Shown here: piece by piece, positions 1 through 7,958 of the stretch
Position numbering within the stretch: the stretch's first letter is position 1
Layout: each line of letters starts with the position of its first letter
Assembly (NCBI GenBank): GCA_944372525.1
Contig: CALVZL010000023.1
Coordinates: forward strand, 1-64,000
DNA: 64,000 nt
Reading direction: 5' to 3'
Source: an uncultured Clostridia bacterium
Lineage (GTDB): Bacteria > Bacillota > Clostridia > Christensenellales > Borkfalkiaceae
Program-made: the position numbers and the translations under genes
Notes under the pieces: model-generated
Seen by the model: only the letters and a program-made list of their open reading frames with translations
What the model was told of the DNA's origin: nothing
The model's database searches: none

Positions 1-29
1 CTCCCTTCCCCCTCCTGTCTGTATTCAAA

Positions 30-58
30 ATTATATTCTTCCTCCCTCAAATTGTAAA
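30..58 (-). promoter_or_regulatory. Sigma-A type promoter directed out of the left edge
   Basis: On the minus strand TTTACA and TATAAT lie 17 bases apart, followed towards the left edge by a purine-rich stretch with GGAGGGGG near position 15, which looks like a ribosome site. It would drive a leftward gene whose start lies just outside the window, divergent from the 347 operon. Confidence 0.55.
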
Positions 59-241
59 GCCTTTTTTGTACATAAATCGATGATTTCTGTAAAAATATTG
101 TTGCTTTTTGTTGTAAATTGTCGAATTCAACCCGAGGAAGACAGGGAAAAATCAGACTGTATATTTGTGTTTCAAGGCGTGTGTACGCGAACACGCCCGA
201 CGTCGGAAGACCGCCGTTTCGACTGAAAAACGGCAGACCCA

Positions 242-269
242 TTGACAAACTCGTTCGGACTGATATAAT
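242..269 (+). promoter_or_regulatory. Promoter of the flavodoxin/Nudix/SDR operon
   Basis: A consensus TTGACA (242-247), 16 base spacer and TATAAT (264-269) stand about 75 bases before the first start codon at 347. The 60-240 stretch upstream shows no supported gene. Confidence 0.75.
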
Positions 270-346
270 GATATCGGAATCGTTTCCGAAAATTCTGTTT
301 GATCGGGAATGCGCTTGAAAACAGCGCATGAAATAAGAGGCGCATC

Positions 347-1102
347 ATGATCTTATATTTTTCAGCGACGGGCAACAGCCGTCATCTTGCCGAGCGGCTC
401 GCCGAACAAACAGGCGACGCCGTCCTCGACATGGGAAAACGGATCAAATCGAACGACATCACGCCGATCGAGGCGGACGGCAGACTGATTTTTGTCACGC
501 CGACGTATGCCTGGCGCATTCCGCGCATCGCGGAAACCTGGATCCGCGCAATCGATTTCCGCCATGCGGACAGGGCGTGGTTCGTCATGACCTGCGGCAG
601 CGAAATCGGAAACGCCGCAAAATACAATGCACGCCTCTGCTCCGAAAAAGGAATGAGTTACATGGGAACGGCGCAAGTGATCATGCCCGAAAACTACATC
701 GCCATGTTTCGCGTTCCGGGGAAAGAAGAAGCGGCGGAGATCGTCGAAAGAGCCGAACTCAAACTTGCGGACCTCGGAAGCACCGTTTCCGCAGGCATAC
801 CCTTCCGTACACCGCGAAAAAACCTGTACGATCGGTTCATGAGCAGTTCCGTGAATCCCCTTTTTTATCGTTTCGTCATAAAAACCGACGCGTTCCGCGC
901 CGACGAACGCTGCGTTTCCTGCGGAAAATGCGCCGCACTCTGTCTTGAACAACATCCGCATCGAAAACGGAACACCGATCTGGGGAAAGCAATGCACGCA
1001 CTGCATGGCCTGCATCGCGCACTGTCCGACGCAGGCGATCGAATACGGAAAAAAAAGCGCGGGAAAACCCCGCTACCATTTGGACTGAAAGAATATGATT
1101 GA
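347..1102 (+). CDS. EFR1-type flavodoxin/ferredoxin fusion protein, frameshifted
   Basis: The N-terminus (YFSATGNSRHLA) is a flavodoxin-like FMN-binding domain of about 180 residues, and a ferredoxin domain follows; proteins of this family are predicted soluble electron carriers. The first Fe-S motif CVSCGKCAALC is in frame at 911-943, but the reading frame is then lost. Shifting at about 944-947 restores NNIRIENGTPIWG, then CTHCMACIAHCP and a proper end at 1088. The family usually reads CPLNNI here, so loss of two bases from a CCC codon is the simplest explanation. As written the ORF runs to 1102 with a nonsense tail and overlaps the next gene. It could be a real pseudogene or a sequence error. 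First gene of a three-gene operon. Confidence 0.8.
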   Translation: MILYFSATGNSRHLAERLAEQTGDAVLDMGKRIKSNDITPIEADGRLIFVTPTYAWRIPRIAETWIRAIDFRHADRAWFVMTCGSEIGNAAKYNARLCSEKGMSYMGTAQVIMPENYIAMFRVPGKEEAAEIVERAELKLADLGSTVSAGIPFRTPRKNLYDRFMSSSVNPLFYRFVIKTDAFRADERCVSCGKCAALCLEQHPHRKRNTDLGKAMHALHGLHRALSDAGDRIRKKKRGKTPLPFGLKEYD

Positions 1103-1481
1103 AGTCGTGGCAGCCCTGATTCGGGAAGGAAACAAATTTATGATCTGTCAACGTCCCGCCCACAAAGCGCGGGGGCTGCTTTGGGAATTTGTCGGCGGAA
1201 AAGTCGAAGCGGGAGAAAGCGACAAAGAGGCGCTCGTTCGGGAATGCCGCGAAGAGCTCGGCGTTACGCTTTCGGTGGGAGACCGCTTTGCGGACGTCGT
1301 CCATGCCTATCCCGATCTGACGGTACACCTCACGCTATACTGTGCAACGATCGCGGAAGGAACGCCGCAGAAACTGGAACACAACGACATCCGATGGATC
1401 ACGCCGCAAGAAATCCCGAAATACTCTTTCTGCCCCGCAGATCGGACAATTCTCAGCGAAATCCCAAAGAGAATGAAATAG
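1095..1481 (+). CDS. mutT: MutT-like Nudix hydrolase (probable 8-oxo-dGTP diphosphatase)
   Basis: A 128-residue single-domain Nudix protein. The Nudix box lies at about residues 34-56: a GG..EAGE segment, then REC.EELG, giving the metal-binding glutamates. Length and the start (MIEVVAALI) match MutT/NUDIX1-type enzymes that hydrolyse oxidised dGTP to the monophosphate to prevent mutation; the exact substrate is inferred. It sits between the flavodoxin/ferredoxin gene and an SDR, with the start 6 bases after the restored stop of the former, so it is probably cotranscribed. Other (d)NTP substrates are possible. Confidence 0.8.
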   Translation: MIEVVAALIREGNKFMICQRPAHKARGLLWEFVGGKVEAGESDKEALVRECREELGVTLSVGDRFADVVHAYPDLTVHLTLYCATIAEGTPQKLEHNDIRWITPQEIPKYSFCPADRTILSEIPKRMK

Positions 1482-1491
1482 AGGAGCTTTT

Positions 1492-2283
1492 ATGGAATAT
1501 GTACTTGTGACGGGCGCATACGGCGGAATGGGACGGGAAACCGTAAAACTCTTACGCGAACAGGGCTACGGCGTATTCGCACTCGACAGGAACGTCGGGG
1601 AGGCGGAGGAATCTCTTTTTCCCCTCAAGGCAGATCTGACAGACGAATCCGACCTCCGTCTTGCCTTCGAAGAGGTGAAAAAGAGAACGGATTCACTCTG
1701 TGCAATCGTTCACTTCGCCGGGATCTACCTGTTGGACTCTCTCGTCGAAATGGAACGCGAAGCATTCGAAACGATCTTTCGGGTCAATCTGTTCGGTGCC
1801 TTCCTCGTCAACAAATTCTTTCTCCCCCTTCTCGGCAACGGGGGGAAAATCCTGATCACCACGAGCGAACTCGCCCCGCTCGACCCTCTCCCCTTCACGG
1901 GCGTTTACGCCGTCTCCAAGGGCGCCCTCGACCGATACGCCTATTCCCTTCGGATGGAACTGCAATTGCTCGGGATCTCCGTCTCCGTGCTTCGTGCGGG
2001 CGCCGTCAAAACGGACATGCTCGGCGTTTCCACGACCGCGCTCGATCGGTTCTGCAGCAAGACAAAACGATATCGGTGCAACGCGGCGCGATTCAAACGA
2101 ATCGTCGACCGCGTAGAGGCGAAATGCGTGCCGCCCGCCCGAATCGCAAAAAAAACGCTCGGAATCCTGCGAAAAAAACGACCCGCGTTTGCCTATTCCG
2201 TCAACCGCAATCCTCTGCTTCTCCTTCTCGATTTGCTGCCGAAGCGCATACAGTTCTGGGCAATTCGCAACGTGCTCAAATAG
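1492..2283 (+). CDS. Short-chain dehydrogenase/reductase
   Basis: A 263-residue classical SDR. The nucleotide-binding motif TGAYGGMG is at residues 7-14 and the catalytic Tyr-Lys pair is in YAVSK near residue 142, with the Ser in the preceding TTSE strand. SDRs perform NAD(P)(H)-dependent oxidoreduction of alcohols, ketones and sugars; nothing in the sequence fixes the substrate. A GGAG ribosome site lies just before the ATG and the gene starts 10 bases after the Nudix stop, so it ends the three-gene operon. A basic C-terminal tail extends past the core fold. Confidence 0.8.
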   Translation: MEYVLVTGAYGGMGRETVKLLREQGYGVFALDRNVGEAEESLFPLKADLTDESDLRLAFEEVKKRTDSLCAIVHFAGIYLLDSLVEMEREAFETIFRVNLFGAFLVNKFFLPLLGNGGKILITTSELAPLDPLPFTGVYAVSKGALDRYAYSLRMELQLLGISVSVLRAGAVKTDMLGVSTTALDRFCSKTKRYRCNAARFKRIVDRVEAKCVPPARIAKKTLGILRKKRPAFAYSVNRNPLLLLLDLLPKRIQFWAIRNVLK

Positions 2284-2432
2284 CCCCCTTCTGTTTTCCG
2301 CAACGGCCCGGCTTCTCCCGATCGCTCTTTTGATCCCGTTACGGCAAAGAAAGCGCCTGTCCTGCGATTTCGGGAACTTCCGCGGGAACACGCTGCGCGC
2401 CTTGCATTCTCCCGATGATTTGAACCGCACGG

Positions 2433-2475
2433 AAAAGGCGAACCCGTCTCCTCAAGGAAACGGGTTCGCCTTTTA
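2433..2475. terminator. Bidirectional intrinsic terminator
   Basis: A 15 bp perfect stem (arms AAAAGGCGAACCCGT and its complement) with a 12 base loop has T-runs on both sides. It sits between the plus-strand SDR operon and the minus-strand tRNA-Glu, and can end both. The 150 bases between 2283 and here hold nothing recognisable. Confidence 0.85.
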
Positions 2476-2481
2476 CTTGTT

Positions 2482-2556
2482 TGGTGACCTTGCCGGGAAT
2501 CGAACCCGGGATTGCGCCGTGAGAGGGCGCCGTCTTAACCGCTTGACCACAAGGCC
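2482..2556 (-). tRNA. tRNA-Glu (anticodon CTC)
   Basis: Reading the minus strand, the acceptor stem GGCCTTG pairs with CAAGGTC (one G-U), the D arm, an anticodon stem GGCGCC-type with loop CTCTCAC, and a perfect T arm CCGGG/CCCGG with TTCGATT are present, and the CCA end is encoded. The anticodon is CTC, so it reads GAG. Confidence 0.93.
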
Positions 2557-2577
2557 GTTTTTGCAGAACGCTTTGTG

Positions 2578-2606
2578 ATTATATCATATTCGAAGCGTTC
2601 ATGCAA
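2578..2606 (-). promoter_or_regulatory. Promoter of tRNA-Glu
   Basis: TTGCAT, 17 bases, TATAAT on the minus strand, about 20 bases upstream of the tRNA. The -35 hexamer and spacing are the same as those of the neighbouring 6S-like RNA promoter. Confidence 0.8.
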
Positions 2607-2629
2607 CCGATTTTACGCGTTGTTTAAAA

Positions 2630-2849
2630 AATTTTTCCCTTTCGAAAAGAAATGACATCCGCCTGTGCCGCAAAACGAAACCTGTGAACCCGCTTCTCGC
2701 AGGTGGGTGCGCAGCGCTCGAGTTCAGACTTTCCGTTTGCACATCGGCACATATGTCCGATACAGACCTTGCCTACCCCGCCCGACAAACGCTCCCGATT
2801 TTACTATGTGGATTACGCGTATCTCGAATTCCGTACACTGCAGGTGTCG
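2630..2849 (-). ncRNA. ssrS: Probable 6S RNA
   Basis: An ORF-free transcription unit with its own promoter (2856-2884) and a weak terminator hairpin followed by a U-run at 2626-2652. The predicted RNA of about 195 nt can close at both ends: GACA and CCTG near the 5' end pair with CAGG and TGTC near the 3' end. The 3' half carries CACCTGCG...GGGTTCACAGG, which resembles the region CACCTTGAACC...GGGTTCA of known 6S RNAs, and the 5' part has a CCTGCAGTGT block like Firmicutes 6S. 6S RNA mimics an open promoter and sequesters housekeeping RNA polymerase in stationary phase. SRP, tmRNA and RNase P signatures are absent. The family call rests on motif memory, not a covariance search. Confidence 0.6.
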
Positions 2850-2855
2850 CCAATG

Positions 2856-2884
2856 ATTATAGCAGAATCCGCAAAAAAATGCAA
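2856..2884 (-). promoter_or_regulatory. Promoter of the 6S-like RNA
   Basis: TTGCAT (minus strand, 2879-2884), 17 base spacer, TATAAT (2856-2861). No ribosome site follows, in keeping with a non-coding product starting near 2849. Confidence 0.8.
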
Positions 2885-2927
2885 CCGAATGAGCGGCGTT
2901 TCCTGAGGAAATTTTTTCCGTCCCCTT

Positions 2928-4478
2928 TCATACCCCCTTGATCACCGGAAATTTCAACGTAAGCAAGTTGCGGTTTTCTTTCGTGCGATAATAGATCTCT
3001 CCCGCAATCTGACGAATGATCGCCATTCCCATTCCTCCTTCGCCATAGGAACGAACTCCCTGCCCGCCTGCCTGAACAGAAAGCGGGTTAAACGGTTCGC
3101 CGTCGTCGGTGAAACACAGAACGAGACTGTTCCCCTCTCTTCGACAGTTGAGCTGCACGGAGGACGCGCCGGAATAGTTGACAATGTTGGTAAAGACCTC
3201 CTCGCAGGCAAGATAGATCTTGCTCCTGCGGGGATCGTTTTTCAGCCAGTCGTAGAGAAGATCGCGCATCCGCTCCAATTCCGCGGTGATGGGACGCATC
3301 GTCACCTGCAGACCGTTGGGGAAATAAATGCACAGCAGGGCAAAATCATCTTCCCGCTCCGTTCCTTCCGAAAAAGCAAGCACGGAATCACGCACCGAAG
3401 TCACGATATGTTCCGCTCCGAGAGAGGCATCCCATGCGGTATGCGCCGCGGCCATCAGACGATCGTAGCCGTACCGTTCTCCGCTTCGTCCTTTCGCATC
3501 GATCACGCCGTTCGTATAGAGCACAACCGTTCTTCCGGGCGGCAGCGTCGTGCGCATTTCCTCCGCCGAAAAATCCGAATAGATCCCCAGCGGCGTGCCC
3601 GCTCTCACATTGAGAAATCCCCACTGTTCTCCGATGAGCAGCGGCGGCGTCTGTCCGGCGTTGACATAGCAGAGTTCTCCCGTAAGCGGATCGAATGCCC
3701 CCACAAACAGTGTGATCGCGACTCCCTCGGGATTGTTTGAAAGAAGCGCCGCATTGAGCGCCTCCACCGTCTCTTTGAGCGTGGGCATGGTCGTGAGATA
3801 TTCCCTCAGCAGCGTCTTGACGCGCAGAGAAAAGAGTGCCGCCTCCATTCCCTCTCCCCAAATGTCGCCGAGCGCAAAACAGACTCTCCTGCGATGGAAG
3901 AACACATAGTCGTAAAAATCTCCGCGCGCAGAAAGAACGGGGCAGACGCACCCGCCGATCCCGAAATCCGCCTCGCCGTCAAATCGTTTTTCGGGCACGA
4001 TCGCCCGCTCCAACCTGTTGGCAAGCATGCGCTCCCGCTCCGCGGCAGCACGCTCCTCCGCCTGTTTTTCGCGGCGGACGGTGCATGCTTTCAGCTCCTC
4101 CGCCGCACGAAAAAGAGCGCTGCCGACGGGCGCCCACTCTCCGGACGCTGCATATTCCGCCTCTTTCCCTTCCAACACGGCATCGGGCAACGAAAGAATC
4201 TTGCGCGCCGTCTCCCGGGAGGGCAGCTCGATTTTTTTACGATAGAACACGCCGAAGCAGATTGCGCCCGTCAGCGTAAGGAGGATCGCGGGAACCGTTT
4301 CCCAAAGCGTTCGGATGAGAATGTCTCGCGAAAACGCAAATCCCGCCTCCGTCAGATAGCGAGCTGCGCCGTACAGAAGCGCGGCAATACACAGAAGGGA
4401 AAAGACAAGCGCCATTTTCCCGGACAGTTTTTTGCCTTTGGAGGCGGATTTTTTCTTTGGATTATCTTTTGCTTTCAT
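2928..4478 (-). CDS. Membrane PP2C-type (SpoIIE/RsbU-like) phosphatase fused to an anti-sigma-kinase-like HATPase domain
   Basis: A 516-residue protein. Two membrane segments lie at about residues 22-40 and 62-79, followed by a charged linker that may form a coiled coil (about 125-165), a PP2C/SpoIIE phosphatase domain (ARGDFYDY near 184, DDFALL near its end) and a C-terminal histidine-kinase-type ATPase domain (ACEEVFTNIVNYSG as N box, FTDDGEPFNP as G1, GEGGMGMAI as G2). Phosphatases of this class dephosphorylate STAS anti-anti-sigma factors, while RsbW/SpoIIAB-like domains phosphorylate them and bind sigma factors. Having both in one membrane protein, 4 bases overlapping a STAS gene, suggests a compact partner-switching module. 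Its sigma target and input signal are not visible. Start chosen at the ATG overlapping the STAS stop. Confidence 0.85.
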   Translation of the reverse strand: MKAKDNPKKKSASKGKKLSGKMALVFSLLCIAALLYGAARYLTEAGFAFSRDILIRTLWETVPAILLTLTGAICFGVFYRKKIELPSRETARKILSLPDAVLEGKEAEYAASGEWAPVGSALFRAAEELKACTVRREKQAEERAAAERERMLANRLERAIVPEKRFDGEADFGIGGCVCPVLSARGDFYDYVFFHRRRVCFALGDIWGEGMEAALFSLRVKTLLREYLTTMPTLKETVEALNAALLSNNPEGVAITLFVGAFDPLTGELCYVNAGQTPPLLIGEQWGFLNVRAGTPLGIYSDFSAEEMRTTLPPGRTVVLYTNGVIDAKGRSGERYGYDRLMAAAHTAWDASLGAEHIVTSVRDSVLAFSEGTEREDDFALLCIYFPNGLQVTMRPITAELERMRDLLYDWLKNDPRRSKIYLACEEVFTNIVNYSGASSVQLNCRREGNSLVLCFTDDGEPFNPLSVQAGGQGVRSYGEGGMGMAIIRQIAGEIYYRTKENRNLLTLKFPVIKGV

Positions 4479-4774
4479 GACAGTATGTTCAACCTCTCGG
4501 AAAGTCCGGTCATCAGAAACACGTCCATTACATCCTCCCGAACGCGGACCAACATAAAATTTCCTCTGTTTTTCATTCGCTTTTGAGCACGAACGATCTG
4601 CCGCAGCCCCGCCGAAGAAAGATACTCCACTCCCTGAAAATCGAGAACGAGATCGGTGATCTCCTCCTCCAGCGCGGAAACTTCCTTCTCCAATTCGGGT
4701 GCGGTGAGAGCGTCCAAGCTGCCGCTCAACGAAAGCATGACGGCAGAGCCTTCCTGCGTCTTTTCGATGCTCAT
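4475..4774 (-). CDS. STAS-domain anti-anti-sigma factor
   Basis: A 99-residue single STAS domain. The phosphorylatable serine is in the motif YLSSAGLRQIV (residues about 51-61), as in SpoIIAA/RsbV, and the preceding strand LVLDFQGVE is typical. Unphosphorylated forms of such proteins bind an RsbW-like kinase and release a sigma factor. The gene overlaps the downstream phosphatase/kinase fusion by ATGA, so the two are cotranslated and probably act together. An extended -10 (TGATATAAT, about 4803-4811) stands 30 bases upstream; I see no good -35. Confidence 0.9.
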   Translation of the reverse strand: MSIEKTQEGSAVMLSLSGSLDALTAPELEKEVSALEEEITDLVLDFQGVEYLSSAGLRQIVRAQKRMKNRGNFMLVRVREDVMDVFLMTGLSERLNILS

Positions 4775-4802
4775 GAAACACCTCTCGGAAAATATTTCTT
4801 CC

Positions 4803-4811
4803 ATTATATCA
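4803..4811 (-). promoter_or_regulatory. Extended -10 promoter of the STAS/phosphatase operon
   Basis: TGATATAAT on the minus strand is an extended -10 element; the bases 17 upstream do not match a -35. A promoter for an alternative sigma factor was not recognised. Confidence 0.5.
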
Positions 4812-4854
4812 CAGACCGCGGCAAAAGAAAAGCCCCTTTTTCTCGTTTCTGCAT

Positions 4855-4882
4855 GAAAAAGACGGGATCGCACGATCCCGCC
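4855..4882 (-). terminator. Terminator after ilvE
   Basis: On the minus strand GGCGGGATCG and CGATCCCGTC form a hairpin with loop TG, followed by a run of five T. It ends the tyrS-yigZ-ilvE operon just before the STAS promoter. Confidence 0.85.
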
Positions 4883-4908
4883 CTCTTTTCTGTCTTTTCC
4901 AAAACTTT

Positions 4909-5973
4909 TTAGACGCGGACGGTCTTTCTCCAACCGCGGGGATCGGGCAATTCCCCGTACTGAATCCCCGTGATCTCGTCGTAGAGCATCTGCGTGATCT
5001 CTCCCATTTTTCCGCCGCCGATCTGATAATCTTTTTCTCGATAACGGATCAGCCCGACGGGAGAGATGACCGCCGCCGTCCCCGTGCCGAACGCCTCGCT
5101 CAGGGTACCGTCCTCGATCGCAGAGATCACTTCGCCGACGGAGATCCTCCGCTCGCTCATCCGATACCCCTTTTCGCGCAGAATGGTAAGACAACTTTTG
5201 CGCGTGATCCCGGGCAAAATCGATCCGACAAGCGCGGGCGTAACAACTTCTCCTCCCAGCACGAAAAAGATATTCATGCTGCCGACTTCCTCAACATACT
5301 TCTTTTCGGCGGCATCCAGCCAGAGCACCTGATCGAACCCCTTGCGCTCGGCAAGCTCTCCCGCCTTCATGGATGCGGCATAATTGCCGATGCACTTCGC
5401 CTCCCCCGTCCCTCCGATCGCAGAGCGCACAAAAAAATCCTCCACGAGCAGTTTGGTCGGCTCCAGTCCGTGCGCATAATAGCTCCCGACGGGAGAGAGG
5501 ATGATGAAAAAGAGGTATTCCGCCGAGGCATGCACGCCGAGCATGACCTGCGTCGCCACGATGGTCGGACGGATATAGAGCGCCGTCCCCCGTTCCTTCG
5601 GGATCCAGTCCTTTTCGATGCGGAGCAACTCTTCCAATCCCTCCTGTGCCAGTTCGGCGGGGAAGGTCGGGATGCACATCCGTTCTGCAGAACGGTTCAT
5701 CCGCGCCCAATTTTCCTCGGGACGGAAGACGCAGACCGAACCGTCGGGCTGCCGAAACGCCTTCATGCCCTCAAAGATCCCCTGCGCATAATGAAAAATA
5801 CTGGTGCCCAAGTCAAAACTCTGCGGCTCGTTCGGCACGATCTTTGCGCCGTGCCATCCCTCCGCCGCCGTATACTTCATCGTAAACATGTAGTCGGTAA
5901 AATATCTGCCGAATCCGAGCGCCGCGCCCTCCTTCGGTTTCTCTTTGAGCGTCTTTCTCTGAACAATTTCCAT
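4909..5973 (-). CDS. ilvE: Branched-chain amino acid aminotransferase
   Basis: A 354-residue fold-type IV PLP aminotransferase, the length of the BCAT-II form. The PLP lysine is in the segment GTGEAKCIGNYAAS (about 195-208), and GTGTAAVISPVG near the C-terminus holds the phosphate-binding loop. It exchanges amino groups between Leu/Ile/Val and 2-oxoglutarate in the cytosol. It is the last gene of tyrS-yigZ-ilvE, 4 bases after yigZ, with a terminator downstream. No leucine or isoleucine leader is seen, so it is presumably expressed from the tyrS promoter. Confidence 0.93.
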   Translation of the reverse strand: MEIVQRKTLKEKPKEGAALGFGRYFTDYMFTMKYTAAEGWHGAKIVPNEPQSFDLGTSIFHYAQGIFEGMKAFRQPDGSVCVFRPEENWARMNRSAERMCIPTFPAELAQEGLEELLRIEKDWIPKERGTALYIRPTIVATQVMLGVHASAEYLFFIILSPVGSYYAHGLEPTKLLVEDFFVRSAIGGTGEAKCIGNYAASMKAGELAERKGFDQVLWLDAAEKKYVEEVGSMNIFFVLGGEVVTPALVGSILPGITRKSCLTILREKGYRMSERRISVGEVISAIEDGTLSEAFGTGTAAVISPVGLIRYREKDYQIGGGKMGEITQMLYDEITGIQYGELPDPRGWRKTVRV

Positions 5974-5977
5974 TATC

Positions 5978-6619
5978 TCACCTCTTTCCTTCCGACCCTT
6001 CCGCAGGGAAGGGATAAAACCGTTTTCTTCCGACGGTAATCTTCACTTTTCCGTTAAAATAATCCCGTGCCTTCGCCGCAAAGGCTTCCCGTTCCGTCTC
6101 CCGCACCGCAACGAGATAGCGCGCCAGCTCGCCGTAGTCCTGCGAAATCACCTCCGCGCCGTTCAAAAAACGCAGCATGGCGTCGATCTCCGCATAACCG
6201 ACCTCGAGCAGGCATTCCGCACACATTTCAAAAGTGCGGAGCGGCGCCGCCGCAAGCGCTTCCGCCGCGGAAGACGCATAGGCGCGCGTAAGCCCGCCCG
6301 CGCCCAGCTTGATCCCGCCGAAATAGCGCACGACGGCAACCGCGGTCTCCCGCAGGTTTTTTGCCTTGATCACGCCGAGGATCGGCATTCCCGCCGTTCC
6401 CTGCGGCTCTCCGTCGTCCGAAAAGCGCTGACAGTTTCCCGCTTTGTCCGCAATGAAGGCATAGCAGACGTGCGTCGCAAGCGGATGGCGCGACCGAACA
6501 TCGGCAAGAAAGTTCCGCGCCTCCTCTTCCCCCTCCGTATGCGCGGCAAAGGTGAGAAAGCGGGACTTTTCGATCGTCTTTTCCGTCGATGTCTCGCCGA
6601 CGACGCTCGTGTAGATCAT
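5978..6619 (-). CDS. yigZ: YigZ/IMPACT family protein
   Basis: A 213-residue UPF0029/IMPACT family protein. The N-terminal domain carries the family motifs [22 protein letters not shown] (about 68-79) and [18 protein letters not shown] (about 97-114); the C-terminal part is the small alpha/beta domain of YigZ proteins. The biochemical role in bacteria is unsettled; eukaryotic IMPACT acts on Gcn2 regulation. The ATG overlaps the tyrS stop by 4 bases, so translation is coupled. A longer in-frame ORF upstream lies within tyrS in another frame and is not used. Confidence 0.9.
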   Translation of the reverse strand: MIYTSVVGETSTEKTIEKSRFLTFAAHTEGEEEARNFLADVRSRHPLATHVCYAFIADKAGNCQRFSDDGEPQGTAGMPILGVIKAKNLRETAVAVVRYFGGIKLGAGGLTRAYASSAAEALAAAPLRTFEMCAECLLEVGYAEIDAMLRFLNGAEVISQDYGELARYLVAVRETEREAFAAKARDYFNGKVKITVGRKRFYPFPAEGSEGKR

Positions 6620-7812
6620 GATTCCAAACGCACCCGAATATGCACTTTCTTGCCCTTGTGTAGGACAAACCCTCCCGAAGGAAGCGGCATGTTCGGATCT
6701 GTCGCGCGGAAATCGTCCACCGACACTCCTCCCTGTTCGATGAGTCTGCGCGCCTCTCCGTTGGATTTGCAAAGTCCGCATCGGACAAGCGCCGCCGTCA
6801 GGTTGGCGGTATCCGCGGGGAGGACCTTTTCCGGCATTTCGCCCGTTCCGCCGAATGCGGCGCGCGCCTGATTCTGCGCGAGGAGCGCCTGTTCTTCTCC
6901 GTGGACCATCTTCGTCAGCTCGAACGCGAGACGCTCTTTTGCCGCGTTGATCCTCTCGTCCCGATGAGCGCAGAGTGCGGCGATCTCCTCCATGGGAAGA
7001 AAGGTGAGCAGCCGAAAGCACTTTTCCACGTCCGAATCTGCGGTATTGCGCCAATACTGATAAAACTCGTAAGGACTCGTCTTGGTCTCATCCAGCCAGA
7101 CGGCGCCCTTTTGCGTCTTGCCCATCTTTCTGCCGTCGCTGGTAGTGAGCAGCGTAAAAGTCATCGCAAACGCCGATTTCTGTTCCTTCCGACGGATGAG
7201 ATCTGCGCCGGCAAGAATGTTGCTCCACTGATCGTCTCCGCCCAATTCCAGCAGACATCCGTATTTGCGGAACAGAACAAGGAAATCGTATGCCTGCATG
7301 AGCATATAATTAAATTCCAGAAAAGAGAGCCCCCGCTCCATGCGCGAACGGAAACACTCCGCCGTGAGCATCTTGTTGACGGAAAAATGCACGCCGATCT
7401 CGCGCAGAAAATCGATATAATTGAGATTGAGCAGCCAATCTGCATTGTTGACGATCATCGCGCCATGCTCGCCTTCGAAATCGACAAATTTCGACATCTG
7501 CTTTTTGAAACACTCGACATGATAGGCGATCGTCTCCTTCGTCATCATGGAACGCATGTCCGTCCTGCCCGAAGGATCGCCGATCATCGCGGTCCCGCCG
7601 CCGATGAGTACAATGGGTCTGTGTCCCGCGAGCTGCATATGCCGCATGGCAACCAGCTGCATGAAATGCCCGACATGCAAGCTGTCCGCCGTGGGATCGA
7701 ATCCGATATAAAAGGGCACACTTCCCTTTCCGAGTTTTTCGTACAACTCGTCCTCATACACCGTCTGTTTGATAAATCCCCGCTCGCGCAGAATATCCAT
7801 CACGTTTTTCAT
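6616..7812 (-). CDS. tyrS: Tyrosyl-tRNA synthetase
   Basis: A 398-residue class I aminoacyl-tRNA synthetase. It has the HIGH-like motif HVGHFMQL (about 46-53), the KMSKS-like loop [13 protein letters not shown] (about 232-244) and a C-terminal S4 RNA-binding domain (from about 335, [24 protein letters not shown]). The length and the SKMG form correspond to the TyrZ-like subgroup rather than the classical TyrS with a separate KFGKT motif. It charges tRNA-Tyr. Expression appears controlled by a short terminator-containing leader instead of a T-box (see 7837-7869). First gene of the operon. Confidence 0.93.
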   Translation of the reverse strand: MKNVMDILRERGFIKQTVYEDELYEKLGKGSVPFYIGFDPTADSLHVGHFMQLVAMRHMQLAGHRPIVLIGGGTAMIGDPSGRTDMRSMMTKETIAYHVECFKKQMSKFVDFEGEHGAMIVNNADWLLNLNYIDFLREIGVHFSVNKMLTAECFRSRMERGLSFLEFNYMLMQAYDFLVLFRKYGCLLELGGDDQWSNILAGADLIRRKEQKSAFAMTFTLLTTSDGRKMGKTQKGAVWLDETKTSPYEFYQYWRNTADSDVEKCFRLLTFLPMEEIAALCAHRDERINAAKERLAFELTKMVHGEEQALLAQNQARAAFGGTGEMPEKVLPADTANLTAALVRCGLCKSNGEARRLIEQGGVSVDDFRATDPNMPLPSGGFVLHKGKKVHIRVRLES

Positions 7813-7836
7813 CTTTCTTCTCCTTGTTCGAGATAT

Positions 7837-7869
7837 AAAAAAACGGTCTGCGTCTCTTCACGCAAACCG
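7837..7869 (-). terminator. Intrinsic terminator inside the tyrS leader (candidate attenuator)
   Basis: Between the tyrS promoter and its start codon the minus strand forms CGGTTTGCGT-GAAGAG-ACGCAGACCG followed by seven T. Read-through is needed for tyrS expression. CCGC just upstream can pair with GCGG of the first arm, a possible antiterminator. An 11-codon ORF (MAGNAASERFA) spans the first arm but has no Tyr codon. Confidence 0.75.
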
Positions 7870-7901
7870 CTCGGATGCGGCATTGCCCGCCATTCTCCGA
7901 T

Positions 7902-7930
7902 ATTATACCGTTCTCCTCCCCCATTGTCAA
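7902..7930 (-). promoter_or_regulatory. Promoter of tyrS-yigZ-ilvE
   Basis: Consensus TTGACA, 17 bases, TATAAT on the minus strand, giving a leader of roughly 85 nt before tyrS. That is too short for a canonical T-box, and the conserved T-box bulge sequence is absent. Confidence 0.85.
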
Positions 7931-7958
7931 CCGATCAAACCGCCGCTGCAAAAATTTT

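Noticed and set aside
2189..2578. Plus-strand ORF of 129 codons
   Set aside because: Runs through the SDR end, terminator and tRNA-Glu; no ribosome site.
2630..2849. SRP RNA, tmRNA or RNase P RNA
   Set aside because: The GGAAGCA-type SRP loop, tmRNA 5' and tag features, and RNase P core are not found; size and 3' motif suit 6S better.
7813..7930. T-box riboswitch upstream of tyrS
   Set aside because: Leader is only about 85 nt and lacks the conserved T-box bulge and specifier stem.
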